Positions 1 to 8,267 of a stretch of DNA of 64,000 bases are shown here, in pieces (within the stretch, counting starts at the first letter, position 1; every line of letters starts with the position of its first letter). The notes below the pieces were generated by a model. That model was not told the origin of the DNA. It saw only the letters and a list, made by a program, of their open reading frames with translations, and made no database searches. This stretch comes from Kitasatospora purpeofusca (GTDB taxonomy: Bacteria; Actinomycetota; Actinomycetes; Streptomycetales; Streptomycetaceae), in assembly GCF_000718025.1 (NCBI RefSeq), contig NZ_JODS01000020.1:62001-126000 (forward strand), read 5' to 3'. A program made the position numbers and the translations under genes.

Positions 1-554
1 GGTGGCTCGCCGAGCGGGGCGCCGGGCACCTCACCGGCGGGGTGCAGGTCCCGCCGTCCGGCATCGGGCGGCCCGAGTCGTCCACCTTCTACAGCGGCCC
101 GGTCGAGCTGTTCCGGCGGCACCGCGCCGCCCTGGAGGTGCTCACCGGCGCCGACTACCGGGGCGACGACCCGGGGCTGGCGCAGCTCTACTACCAGATC
201 CAGATGGACCTCTTCTGGACCTCGCTGACCGCCTACCTGCACGCCACCGCCGTCGCGGAGGCCAACGGCATCCCGGCGGACGAGTTCCTGCCCTACGCCA
301 CGTCGACGGCCGCCTCGATGCCCGGCTTCCTCGCCTTCTACGCGCCCCGGATCGCCGCCGGGAACCACGAGGGCGACGTCGACCGGCTGACCATGGGCGT
401 TGCGAGCCTCGAACACGTGCTGCACACCGTCGAGGCCTCCGGGGTGGACGGGGCGCTGCCCCGGCTGCTCGCCGACACCTTCCGGAAGGCGGTCGAGGCC
501 GGACACGGCGGGTCCAGCGTGACCGGCCTGGTGCCCCTGTTCAAGGGGAAGTGA
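1..554 (+). CDS. NAD(P)-dependent oxidoreductase, imine reductase-like (C-terminal part)
   Basis: The reading frame is already open at base 3 and ends with TGA at 552-554, so the N-terminal Rossmann domain lies outside the window. The visible part of about 183 residues is the all-helical C-terminal dimerisation domain of the 6-phosphogluconate dehydrogenase/imine reductase superfamily. The stretch QVPPSGIGRPESS is typical of the actinobacterial imine-reductase-like group, and the helical segment after LYYQIQMDLFWTSL builds the substrate cleft between subunits. These enzymes reduce cyclic imines or related carbonyls with NADPH in the cytoplasm, but the physiological substrate cannot be told from this fragment. 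About 180 bp separate it from the next gene. Confidence 0.75.
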   Translation, partial: WLAERGAGHLTGGVQVPPSGIGRPESSTFYSGPVELFRRHRAALEVLTGADYRGDDPGLAQLYYQIQMDLFWTSLTAYLHATAVAEANGIPADEFLPYATSTAASMPGFLAFYAPRIAAGNHEGDVDRLTMGVASLEHVLHTVEASGVDGALPRLLADTFRKAVEAGHGGSSVTGLVPLFKGK

Positions 555-731
555 GAGGGACGGGAACGAGGAGGTGGGCCGCCGACCGTTGTCAGCGGGC
601 GGCGGCCCTGCCACCATGGGGTGCGACCATGGATGCCGTGCGCTGACAGGTCGTTCGAAATCACGGGATGTTGCACACTCAACGTAACGTGACATTGTAC
701 GCTGGTGTTCTGCACTCACCGGAGGAACACC

Positions 732-1451
732 ATGGCCGACCTCAAACCCCGCACCCTGATCTCCGTCCAGGAGCGGCTGCGCGACCAGGTCGCCCACGCC
801 CTGCGAGCCGCCCTGATCTCCGGCGAGCTGCGCCCCGGGGTCGTCTACTCCGCGCCCGCCCTGGCCGCCGACTTCGGCGTCTCCGCCACCCCCGTCCGCG
901 AGGCCATGCTGGACCTCGCCCGCGAGGGCCTGGTCGAGGCCGTCCGCAACAAGGGCTTCCGGGTCACCGAGCTCACCGAGCGGGACCTCGACGACTTCAC
1001 CGAGATCCGCGCCCTGATCGAGGTCCCGACCGTCGGCCGGGTCGCCCGCACCGCCACCCCCGAGCAGTTGGAGGCGCTGCGCCCGCAGGCCGAGGCGATC
1101 GTCGTCGCGGCCGGCAAGCAGGACCTCATCGGCTACCTGGAGGCCGACCGCCAGTTCCACCTCGACCTGCTCGGCCTGGCCGGCAACTCCCGCCTGGTCG
1201 AGGTCGTCGGCGACCTGCGCAAGCGCTCCCGCCTCTACGGCCTCAACCGGCTGGCCGAGCGCGGCGAGCTGGTCTCCTCGGCGGAGGAGCACCTGGAGCT
1301 GCTGGACCTGATGATCGCCGGCGACGCCCCGGCTGCCGAGTCCTGCATGACCCGCCACCTCAGCCACGTCCGCTCGCTGTGGGCGGAAGGCCAGGAGGAG
1401 GCGGCCGAGGAGGAGTCCCGCACCGGCCTCCGCCTGCGCGCCCGGGGGTAA
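732..1451 (+). CDS. GntR-family (FadR/FCD) transcriptional regulator
   Basis: A 239-residue GntR regulator. Residues 9-75 form the winged helix-turn-helix (LISGELRPG then FGVSATPVREAMLDLAREG, a clear GntR signature). The remaining all-helical part is an FCD ligand domain, which in this family often binds a small carboxylate through a metal site. I chose ATG 732 because GGAGGA lies at 721-726; an in-frame ATG at 705 has no such site. The upstream region at 665-703 is unusually AT-rich for this genome (TTGCAC at 671, GTAACGTGACATTGTAC at 684-700) and is the likely promoter and self-operator. The regulated pathway is unknown; the adjacent oxidoreductase is one candidate. Confidence 0.85.
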   Translation: MADLKPRTLISVQERLRDQVAHALRAALISGELRPGVVYSAPALAADFGVSATPVREAMLDLAREGLVEAVRNKGFRVTELTERDLDDFTEIRALIEVPTVGRVARTATPEQLEALRPQAEAIVVAAGKQDLIGYLEADRQFHLDLLGLAGNSRLVEVVGDLRKRSRLYGLNRLAERGELVSSAEEHLELLDLMIAGDAPAAESCMTRHLSHVRSLWAEGQEEAAEEESRTGLRLRARG

Positions 1452-1562
1452 ACCACCCGTTCGGGTGAGGGCCACCACCCCGGGCAGTCCTTCGCGCTTC
1501 CGGAGTCGATCGGTGCCGCGGTGACGCTTTCGGTGGACGAGGTGCTGGCCGCCAAGAAGTAG
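1452..1562 (+). pseudogene. Possible C-terminal gene remnant in frame after the GntR gene
   Basis: After the GntR stop the same frame stays open for 36 codons to TAG 1560-1562 and reads like a natural protein end (LPESIGAAVTLSVDEVLAAKK), with about 86% G or C in third positions. There is no start codon or ribosome site. It could be the tail of a deleted gene, or just an open stretch in GC-rich DNA. I do not recognise the family. Confidence 0.25.
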
Positions 1563-1563
1563 C

Positions 1564-2244
1564 TCACAACGCCGCCGGTACCGTCAGGCGGCCGTCGTGG
1601 ACCTCGGCGACCTGGTCGACCGCTGTCAGGTGGGTGCGGTCGTGGGTGACCAGGACGGTGGCGGTGGCGCGGCGGTGGGTGAGGGTGGTCAGCAGGTCGA
1701 GGACGGCGGCGCCGCGTTCGTGGTCGAGGGCGCTGGTGGGCTCGTCGACCAGCAGCACGGTGGGGTCGTTCATCAGTGCGCGGGCGATGTTGACGCGCTG
1801 GCGCTGACCGCCGGAGAGCTGGTGCGGGCGGCGGGCGGCCAGGTCGCGCAGGCCGACGGCGGCCAGCAGTTCCAGGGCGCGGGGCAGGGCGGCGCGCGGG
1901 GAGCGGCCGTCGAGGTGGGCCATCACCTGGAGCTGTTCGGCGGCGGTCAGCGCGGGCAGCAGGTTGGGCTGCTGGAAGACGATGCCGATCCGGTGCCGCC
2001 GCAGCGCGGTCAGTCCGGCGCGGTCCAGCCCGGCGGTGTCGGTGCCGTCGACCACCACGCGTCCGGAGTCCGGGGCGATCAGGGTCGCGGCGACCGCCAG
2101 CAGGCTGGACTTGCCCGAGCCGGACGGGCCGACCACGGCGGTGAGGGTGCCCTTCGGCACGGTCAGCGACACCTCGTCGAGGGCGGTCAGCCGGCCGTCG
2201 CCGTCCGGGTAGGTGAGGGTGACGCGGTCGAGGTGCAGGGTCAT
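1564..2244 (-). CDS. ABC transporter ATP-binding protein (MacB/LolD type)
   Basis: The 226-residue ATPase of a MacB-like exporter. Walker A is GPSGSGKSS near residue 39, the Q-loop is IGIVFQQPNLLP, the signature is LSGGQRQRV, Walker B is VLLVDEPTSALD and the switch histidine is in LVTHD. It is preceded by the permease gene with a 4-base ATGA overlap (2241-2244), so the two are translationally coupled. The pair lies back to back with a histidine kinase/response regulator pair, an arrangement common for antibiotic or cell-envelope stress detoxification modules. The substrate is unknown. Confidence 0.93.
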   Translation of the reverse strand: MTLHLDRVTLTYPDGDGRLTALDEVSLTVPKGTLTAVVGPSGSGKSSLLAVAATLIAPDSGRVVVDGTDTAGLDRAGLTALRRHRIGIVFQQPNLLPALTAAEQLQVMAHLDGRSPRAALPRALELLAAVGLRDLAARRPHQLSGGQRQRVNIARALMNDPTVLLVDEPTSALDHERGAAVLDLLTTLTHRRATATVLVTHDRTHLTAVDQVAEVHDGRLTVPAAL

Positions 2245-3317
2245 CGGGCACTCCCCAGGGCGGTCAGCGGGTCGACGGAGGTGATGCGGCGGACGGACAG
2301 GGCCGCGCCGACCGCGCCGAGTGCGATCATGACGGCGGCGGGCAGCAGCACCGTCGGGGCGTCCAGGACGAACGGGACGGCGGAGCCGATCAGCGCGCCG
2401 ACGCCGACCGCGACCGCGGTGCCGAGCGCGGTGCCCAGGAGCAGCAGCAGGACGGCCTGGCCGAGCGCGTCGCGCAGCAGGTAGCGGGTGGAGGCGCCGA
2501 GGGCCTTCAGGACGGCGATGTCGCCGCTGCGCTGGATCGTCCAGACGGTGAAGAAGGCGCCGATCACCAGCGCCGAGATGGCGAACAGGAAGCCCCGCAT
2601 CAGCTGCAGCGAGCCGTTCTCCGAGGTGTAGGAGCCGATCGCGGCGAGCGCGCCGTCGCGGTCGCGGGTCTCGGTGCCGAGGGCGGTGTCGGCGGCGGCG
2701 AGGTCGGCGCCCTTCGCGGTGGTCAGCGCGACCACGGTGGCGTGCCCGGCCCCGCCGGGGGCGGCCTGCTGCCAGTCGGCCAGGGTCGTCCAGACCACCG
2801 GGGTGTGGCTGTAGGAGGCGTCACCGGCGACGGCCGCGACGGTCAGCGGCCGGCCGGCGACGGTGAAGGCGTCGCCTGGGCGCAGTCCGCCGAGGTCCTT
2901 CGCGGCGGTCTGCGACAGCACCGCCCGGCCGGGGGAGAGGGTGTCGCCCCGGGGGGCCAGCGCGGAGCCGTCGGGGACGCCGAGGACGGAGAGCGCGGCG
3001 GTGCGTGCTCCGGCGGCGCCCTTGGTGGTGGCGATGCCGAGCGGTTGCGCCTCGGTCACGCCGGGGGTCCGGGCCCAGCCCTGCCACTGCTCGGGGGTGA
3101 CCTGGGAGTCGGTGAAGGACAGCTTCTGGCCGTCCGCGGGCCGGCCGAAGGCCAGGTGGTCGGCGGGCAGGCCGGTGATGGCCGAGGTGTTCTCCCGGCC
3201 GAGTCCGGCGGTCAGCCCCGACAGCAGGCCGACCAGCACGGTGATCAGTACGATGACGGTTCCCATCAGGGCGAACCGCCCCTTGGCGAACCCCAGATCC
3301 CTCCAGGCGACGAACAC
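2241..3317 (-). CDS. ABC transporter permease, FtsX/MacB type
   Basis: A 358-residue permease of the MacB/FtsX class. It has one transmembrane segment near residues 17-39, a large extracytoplasmic MacB core-like domain, then three C-terminal transmembrane helices (starting at GFLFAISALVIGAFF, AVLLLLLGTALGTAV and LLPAAVMIALGAVGA). The short cytosolic loop with VLKALGASTRYLLRDAL is typical of this family, where it couples to the ATPase. I place the start at GTG 3317: AAAGGG lies 6 bases upstream and the protein then begins FVAWRDLGFAKGRF, as homologues do. The open frame further upstream runs antisense to the kinase gene and is not coding. Confidence 0.88.
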   Translation of the reverse strand: MFVAWRDLGFAKGRFALMGTVIVLITVLVGLLSGLTAGLGRENTSAITGLPADHLAFGRPADGQKLSFTDSQVTPEQWQGWARTPGVTEAQPLGIATTKGAAGARTAALSVLGVPDGSALAPRGDTLSPGRAVLSQTAAKDLGGLRPGDAFTVAGRPLTVAAVAGDASYSHTPVVWTTLADWQQAAPGGAGHATVVALTTAKGADLAAADTALGTETRDRDGALAAIGSYTSENGSLQLMRGFLFAISALVIGAFFTVWTIQRSGDIAVLKALGASTRYLLRDALGQAVLLLLLGTALGTAVAVGVGALIGSAVPFVLDAPTVLLPAAVMIALGAVGAALSVRRITSVDPLTALGSAR

Positions 3318-3467
3318 CGCGAGCCCTTTCGTCCGTTCCGCTGCGACACTGACGAGAGTGGTCGAACGGAGGCCCGCCGGGCATCGCACCGGGGATTGGA
3401 ACCTCGGCTTCGAAGGGCGGAAGCGGAGTTCAACCTTTCGATTGATGCCGGTCGGCGGCACGGACCC

Positions 3468-3480
3468 TAGGCTGGACGGA
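3468..3480 (+). promoter_or_regulatory. -10 element of a probable leaderless promoter
   Basis: TAGGCT at 3468-3473 is followed after 6 bases by the kinase ATG at 3480, and there is no Shine-Dalgarno sequence. Transcription would start on or next to the start codon. The rest of the 160-bp divergent gap to the permease (3318-3467) shows no clear second element. Confidence 0.5.
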
Positions 3481-4724
3481 TGGCGACCGATCGACCTCGA
3501 ACCACCCCCGTCGCCCGTGTGCTCCGGGTCTGTCTGCACCTGCTGGTGGCGGGCCTGCTCGCGCTCGCCGTGCTCCGGGCCCTGGCCGGGCGCGACGGGG
3601 ACCCGGCGGCGGTCGCGGCCGCCGCCACCGCGATGGCCGCCGTCTACGCGGCCGGTCCGCTGATCGGTGCCGTCGGCCGCTCCGGCCGGGCCGCCGCGCT
3701 CTGGCTGGCGCTGCTCGGGGTCACCTGGGTGGGCGTGCTGGTGGCCACCCCGGACGGGGTCTGGCTGGCGTTCCCGCTGTACTTCCTGGAGCTGCACCTG
3801 CTCGGCCGGCGGGCCGGGGTGGCGGCGGTCGGGCTGACCGCCGTCGCGGCGATCGTCGCCTACTCCGCCCATCAGCACACCGTCGGCGTCGCGCCGGCGA
3901 TCGGGCCGCTGCTGGGGGCCGCCTTCGCCGTCGCGACCGTGTTCGGCTACCAGGCGCTCTACCGGGAGAGCGAGGAGCGGCGCCGGCTCATCGACGAGCT
4001 GACGGCCGCCCGCGCCGACCTCGCCACCGCCCACCACGCGGCCGGGGTCCTCGCCGAGCGGGAGCGGCTGGCCCGGGAGATCCACGACACCCTGGCGCAG
4101 AGCCTCACCAGCATCCAGCTGCTGCTGCGGGCCGCGCAGCGCGCGCTGCCGGACCGGACGCAGGCCGCCGGCGAGTACGTGGAGCAGGCCCGGCAGGCCG
4201 CGCAGGACAACCTCGACGAGGCCCGCCGCTTCGTGCGGGCGCTCACCCCGCCGGCGCTGGAGAGCGACACCCTGCCGGTGGCGCTGGAGCGGCTGTGCGC
4301 CACGACCTCGGTGCGCAGCGGTCTGCCGGTGCGGCTGCACGTCCTCGGGGAGCGGGTCCCGCTGCCGGTGCCGCACGAGGTGGCGCTGCTGCGGATCGCG
4401 CAGTCCGCGCTCGGCAACACGGTGCGGCACGCCGGGGCGGGCCACGCCGAGGTGACGCTCAGCTTCATGGCGGGCGAGGTGGCGCTGGACGTGGTGGACG
4501 ACGGCGCGGGGTTCGACCCGGAGGCCGTGCGGACGCGGACCGCCGCCGGTGGCGGTGCCGGGGACGGCGGGGACAGCGGCTACGGGCTGCCGTCGATGCG
4601 GGCCCGGGCGCGGGCGCTGGGCGGGAGCTTCGCGGTGGAGTCCGCGCCGGGGGAGGGCACGGCGCTGGCGGTGCTGCTGCCGGTGCCCGGGGGAGCGGGC
4701 GGCACGAAGGAGGGGTCGTCGTGA
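3480..4724 (+). CDS. Sensor histidine kinase, NarL/DesK-type (HisKA_3)
   Basis: A 414-residue membrane kinase. Residues 15-160 hold about five or six hydrophobic segments with almost no extracytoplasmic loops, so it probably senses within or near the membrane. The dimerisation/phosphoacceptor box is LAREIHDTLAQ with His202, followed by a HATPase_c domain (N-box IAQSALGNTVRHA, G-box VVDDGAGFDP, and SGYGLPSMRARA). The adjacent response regulator starts inside its stop codon (GTGA), so the two are coupled. The divergent ABC exporter is the likely target of the pathway. A glycine-rich loop near residues 355-364 is an insertion in the ATP lid. Confidence 0.92.
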   Translation: MATDRPRTTPVARVLRVCLHLLVAGLLALAVLRALAGRDGDPAAVAAAATAMAAVYAAGPLIGAVGRSGRAAALWLALLGVTWVGVLVATPDGVWLAFPLYFLELHLLGRRAGVAAVGLTAVAAIVAYSAHQHTVGVAPAIGPLLGAAFAVATVFGYQALYRESEERRRLIDELTAARADLATAHHAAGVLAERERLAREIHDTLAQSLTSIQLLLRAAQRALPDRTQAAGEYVEQARQAAQDNLDEARRFVRALTPPALESDTLPVALERLCATTSVRSGLPVRLHVLGERVPLPVPHEVALLRIAQSALGNTVRHAGAGHAEVTLSFMAGEVALDVVDDGAGFDPEAVRTRTAAGGGAGDGGDSGYGLPSMRARARALGGSFAVESAPGEGTALAVLLPVPGGAGGTKEGSS

Positions 4725-5371
4725 CCGGCACCGTGATCCGGCTGCTGCTCGCCGACGACCACCCGGTGGTCCGGGCCGGGCTGCGGGCGGTCCTGGAGAG
4801 CGAGCCGGACTTCGAGATCGTCGCGGAGGCGGCCACCGCCGAGCGCGCGGTCGAGCTGGCGGCGGAGCTGGCGGTGGACGTGGTGCTGATGGACCTGCAG
4901 TTCGGGCCGGGGGCGGCGATGAACGGCGCGCAGGCCACGGCGGCGATCACGGCCCGGGGCGCGGGGGCGCCGCGGGTCCTGGTGGTGACCACCTACGACA
5001 CGGACGCGGACACGCTGCCCGCGCTGGAGGCCGGGGCCACCGGGTACCTGCTGAAGGACGCGCCGCCGGAGGAGCTGGCTCGCGCGGTGCGGTCGGCGGC
5101 GGCGGGCCGGCCGGCGCTGGCGCCCACGGTGGCGGACCGGCTGCTGGAGCGGATGCGGACGCCCGCGGCGGCGCTCAGCGCGCGGGAGACCGAGGTGCTG
5201 GGGCTGGTCGCGGACGGGCTGACCAACCAGGCGATCGGCGGGCGGCTGCATCTGAGCCTGGCCACGGTGAAGTCGCATCTGGTGCACATCTACACCAAGT
5301 TGGGCGTGGAGTCGCGGACGGCGGCGGTGCGGGAGGCGCGGGCGCGGGGGCTGATCCGGCGCGGGGGGTGA
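4721..5371 (+). CDS. Response regulator, NarL/LuxR type
   Basis: A 216-residue two-domain regulator. The receiver domain has the acidic pair in LLADDHPVV, phosphoacceptor Asp58 in VVLMDLQFG, and Lys in YLLKDAPPEE. The C-terminal GerE/LuxR helix-turn-helix spans about residues 150-200 (LSARETEVLGLVADG, then LATVKSHLVHIYTKLGV). The start is GTG 4721, which overlaps the kinase stop codon, with GAAGGAGGGG at 4706-4714. It is the cognate partner of the kinase upstream and probably activates the divergent ABC exporter operon. Confidence 0.93.
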   Translation: MTGTVIRLLLADDHPVVRAGLRAVLESEPDFEIVAEAATAERAVELAAELAVDVVLMDLQFGPGAAMNGAQATAAITARGAGAPRVLVVTTYDTDADTLPALEAGATGYLLKDAPPEELARAVRSAAAGRPALAPTVADRLLERMRTPAAALSARETEVLGLVADGLTNQAIGGRLHLSLATVKSHLVHIYTKLGVESRTAAVREARARGLIRRGG

Positions 5372-5415
5372 CGGCGCATGGGGTGACGGCGCGGAGGGCC
5401 GGCGGGCGGCGGGCG

Positions 5416-5454
5416 TAGGGTGGTCGGCGACCTCGTCCGCCCGTGACCGGAGGA
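5416..5454 (+). promoter_or_regulatory. -10 element and ribosome site for the nitronate monooxygenase gene
   Basis: TAGGGT at 5416-5421 fits an actinobacterial -10 hexamer, and GGAGGA at 5449-5454 sits 7 bases before ATG 5462. This implies its own promoter with a leader of about 35 nt, separate from the two-component operon. Confidence 0.45.
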
Positions 5455-5461
5455 TCCCCGG

Positions 5462-6493
5462 ATGGCCGTCCGACTCGACGAACTCGCCGTGCCCGTGATC
5501 GGCGCACCGATGGCCGGCGGGGCGACCACGCCGGAGCTGGTGGCGGCGGTGAACGCGGCGGGCGGGCTGGGCTTCCTGGCGGCCGGCTACCGGAGTGCCG
5601 CCGCGACGGCCGAACAGGTCGCACTCACCCGGAAGCTGACGGACCGTCCGTTCGGGGTGAACCTCTTCGTACCGGCCGAGCCCGGCGACCCGGCGGCGGT
5701 CGCCGCCTACCGGGAGCGGCTGCGGCCCGAGGCGGAGCGGCACGGGGTCGTGCTGCCGGAGGCGATCGGGCCGGACCGGGACGACTGGGACGCCAAGATC
5801 GCCGTGCTGCTCGCCGGGCCGGTCGCGGTGGTCTCGTACACCTTCGGGCTGCCCGCCGCCGATGAGGCGCGGGCGCTGCGGGCGGCGGGGGTCCTCCAGG
5901 TGGGCACGGTGACCACGCCGGAGGAGGCCCGGCGGGCCGAGGCGGCCGGGATGGACGCGCTCTGCGTGCAGGGCCCGGAGGCCGGCGGGCACCGGGCCAC
6001 CCACGGGGTCGCGGACCGGCCGGGCGAGGTCCCGCTGCTCGATCTGCTGCCCGCGGTGCGGGCGGTGACGGGGCTGCCGCTGGTCGCGGCGGGCGGGCTG
6101 GCCGACGGGGCGTCGGTGGCGGCCGCGCTGCGGGCCGGGGCGGTGGCGGTCCAGGTGGGGACGGCGCTGCTGCGGGCGGAGGAGGCGGGTACCTCGGCGG
6201 CGCACCGGGCGGCGCTGACGGAGTTCGAGTCGACGGCGGTGACCCGGGCGTTCACCGGGCGTCCGGCGCGGGGGCTGCGCAACGCGTTCATCGACCGGTA
6301 CGGGCCGTACGCGCCCGCCGCCTATCCGGAGGTGCACCACCTGACCCAGCCGCTGCGCGCGGCGGCGGCCGGGCGCGGGGACACCGGGGCGATGCACCTG
6401 TGGGCCGGGACGGGCCACCGGGCGGCGCGCGGCGGCCCGGCGGCGGGGATCGTGGCCCGGTTGTGGGAGGAGGCCCGGGCCGCCGGGCGGTGA
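5462..6493 (+). CDS. Nitronate monooxygenase (2-nitropropane dioxygenase family)
   Basis: A 343-residue FMN-dependent TIM-barrel enzyme. Family motifs are visible in order: PVIGAPMAGGATTPELVAAV at the N-terminus, GVNLFVP, GTVTTPEEARRAEAAG, the active-site segment QGPEAGGHRATHG carrying the probable catalytic His, and the FMN phosphate-binding segment LVAAGGLADG with AVQVGTALL. These enzymes oxidise alkyl nitronates such as propionate-3-nitronate, protecting against toxic nitro compounds; related proteins act as enoyl reductases. It is a single-gene unit ending before a strong bidirectional hairpin. Confidence 0.88.
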   Translation: MAVRLDELAVPVIGAPMAGGATTPELVAAVNAAGGLGFLAAGYRSAAATAEQVALTRKLTDRPFGVNLFVPAEPGDPAAVAAYRERLRPEAERHGVVLPEAIGPDRDDWDAKIAVLLAGPVAVVSYTFGLPAADEARALRAAGVLQVGTVTTPEEARRAEAAGMDALCVQGPEAGGHRATHGVADRPGEVPLLDLLPAVRAVTGLPLVAAGGLADGASVAAALRAGAVAVQVGTALLRAEEAGTSAAHRAALTEFESTAVTRAFTGRPARGLRNAFIDRYGPYAPAAYPEVHHLTQPLRAAAAGRGDTGAMHLWAGTGHRAARGGPAAGIVARLWEEARAAGR

Positions 6494-6519
6494 GCCCGGC
6501 GGCCCTGCGGCGGTCCCCT

Positions 6520-6555
6520 GCGGTGCCGGCCCGACCGCCGTGGGGCCGGCACCGC
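6520..6555. terminator. Bidirectional hairpin terminator
   Basis: A perfect 13-bp stem (GCGGTGCCGGCCC with its complement) around a 10-base loop. It lies between the convergent stops of the nitronate monooxygenase and aminopeptidase genes. Confidence 0.7.
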
Positions 6556-6559
6556 GGGC

Positions 6560-8035
6560 TCAGCCGAGCAGCTCGGCCATCCAGGCCTCGATGGCCGGGA
6601 CGCTGCGGGGCAGCGCGCCGGACATCAGCCGGGCGCCGTCGGCGGTGACGACCAGGTCGTCCTCGATCCGGACGCCGATGCCGCGCAGCTCGGCGGGGAG
6701 GGTCTCGTCGTCGGGCTGGAGGTAGAGGCCGGGCTCGACGGTGAGCACGTGACCCTCCTCCAGGACGGCGTCCAGGTACGTCTCGGCGCGGGCCTTGGCG
6801 CAGTCGTGGACGTCGAGGCCGAGCATGTGGCCGGTGCCGCAGAGGGTGTAGCGGCGGTAGAGGCCGCTGTCCTCGGCGAGCGCCTCCTCGGCGGAGACGG
6901 GCAGGACGCCCCAGTCGGCGAGGCCCTCGGCGATGACCCGGGCGGCCGCGGCGTGGAAGTCGCGGAAGCGGGCGCCGGGGCGCAGGGTGTCGATGCCGGC
7001 CTGCTGGGCGGCGAGCACCAGCTCGTAGACCTGGCGCTGGACCGGCGTGAAGGTGCCGCTCAGCGGGATGGTGCGGGTGATGTCGGCGGTGTAGAGGGTG
7101 TCGGTCTCGACGCCGGCGTCCAGCAGCAGCAGGGAGTTCGGGTCGAGCGCGCCGTCGTTGCGGATCCAGTGCAGGACGCCGGCGTGGGCGCCGCTGGCGG
7201 CGATGGTCTCGTAGCCGATGCCGTTGCCCTCGGCGCGGGCGCGGAGGTTGAACACGCCCTCGATCCAGCGCTCGCCGCGGTGGTGGCGCAGGGCGGCGGG
7301 CAGGGCGCGGACGACGTCCTCGAAGCCGAGCACGGTGTGGTCGACGGAGAGCTGGAGCTGCTCCACCTCCCAGGTGTCCTTGACCAGTCGCAGCTCGGAC
7401 AGCACGGCGGCGAAGAGGCCGTCGGCGTCGACGAGCGCGGCGGGGCCGGGGCGGCCGGTGGCGGCGTCGAGCTCGGGGTCGACGCCGGCCAGCACCCGGG
7501 TGGCGGGCTGCGGGCCGGTGAGCAGCTTGTCCAGCTCGTCGAGGTGCTCGACGCGCACGCCGGTGAGCCGGGAGGCCTCGTCGAGGTCGGGGCGGCGGCC
7601 GACCCAGAACTCGCCGTAGCGGCGGTCGCGGAAGAACTCGGCGCCGCGCACCGGGTCGCCGCCGCGGGGGGAGCGGGGCCGCAGGTAGAGGACGGGCTCG
7701 TGGCCGTCGGGGCCGGTCGGCTCCAGGACGAGCACGTGGCCGACCTGGTCCTCGCCGGTGAGGCCGGTCAGCCAGGCGTAGGCGCTGTGCGGGCGGAAGC
7801 GGTAGTCGACGTCGTTGCTGCGGACCTTGAGCCGGCCGGCCGGGACGATCAGGCGCTCGCCGGGGAAGGCCGCGGACAGCCGGGTGCGCCGGCCGGGGGT
7901 GACGGCGTAGCCGGGGACGCGGTCCTCGGCCGGGAGCGGGGTGGGGGCCCAGGAGGTGCCCATGAAGGCGTTGAGCGCCGCCGACACCGGGAGGTCGTGG
8001 CTGCCGGTGTTGAGGCCGGTCTGACGGAGGGTCAC
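6560..8035 (-). CDS. pepP: Xaa-Pro aminopeptidase (M24B, aminopeptidase P)
   Basis: A 491-residue aminopeptidase P. The N-terminal AMP_N domain (to about residue 180) is followed by the pita-bread M24 domain with all five dinuclear metal ligands in order: the two Asp of LLDAGVETDTLYTADITR (about residues 305-316), His in GTGHMLGLDVHD, Glu in TVEPGLYL and Glu in VRIEDDLVV. It removes N-terminal residues preceding proline. The start is GTG 8035 with AGGAG upstream. It is divergent from a peptide ABC importer, and their shared 230-bp control region carries a motif repeated upstream of two other protease genes in this window, suggesting a common peptide-use regulon. Confidence 0.93.
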   Translation of the reverse strand: MTLRQTGLNTGSHDLPVSAALNAFMGTSWAPTPLPAEDRVPGYAVTPGRRTRLSAAFPGERLIVPAGRLKVRSNDVDYRFRPHSAYAWLTGLTGEDQVGHVLVLEPTGPDGHEPVLYLRPRSPRGGDPVRGAEFFRDRRYGEFWVGRRPDLDEASRLTGVRVEHLDELDKLLTGPQPATRVLAGVDPELDAATGRPGPAALVDADGLFAAVLSELRLVKDTWEVEQLQLSVDHTVLGFEDVVRALPAALRHHRGERWIEGVFNLRARAEGNGIGYETIAASGAHAGVLHWIRNDGALDPNSLLLLDAGVETDTLYTADITRTIPLSGTFTPVQRQVYELVLAAQQAGIDTLRPGARFRDFHAAAARVIAEGLADWGVLPVSAEEALAEDSGLYRRYTLCGTGHMLGLDVHDCAKARAETYLDAVLEEGHVLTVEPGLYLQPDDETLPAELRGIGVRIEDDLVVTADGARLMSGALPRSVPAIEAWMAELLG

Positions 8036-8130
8036 CGGGTACTCCTAAAACGCGTGGTGCGAGGTTGGGGGAGGAGGGGGCTGCACGGACACATCTCGGT
8101 AACGGGTGGCGTCACCTCTTGTGCAGTGCA

Positions 8131-8159
8131 ATTTCACATTACTATGTTACGGGTCACAC
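8131..8159. promoter_or_regulatory. Shared peptide-regulon motif, copy A
   Basis: In the divergent gap between pepP and the peptide importer, ATTTCACAT (8131-8139) and TGTTACGGGTCACA (8145-8158) stand out as AT-rich islands. The second fits TGTnA-N4-TCACA. ATTTCACAT and GGGTCACAC both recur upstream of the M6 protease, and a related copy lies upstream of the S9 peptidase. The protein that binds is unknown. Confidence 0.5.
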
Positions 8160-8267
8160 CGCGGAGCGGCTAGACCCCCTGAGGTCGCCCTCCCGGCCGG
8201 GCCCCGGATCCACCCCCGGGGTTGGACGACGGGCCTTCTCGGCGGGCCCCCCACTGCGGAGTCAGAT

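Noticed and set aside
665..703. A fourth copy of the peptide-regulon motif upstream of the GntR gene
   Set aside because: GTAACGTGACATT is similar in composition but does not fit TGTnA-N4-TCACA in either orientation; it is more likely the GntR promoter or self-operator.
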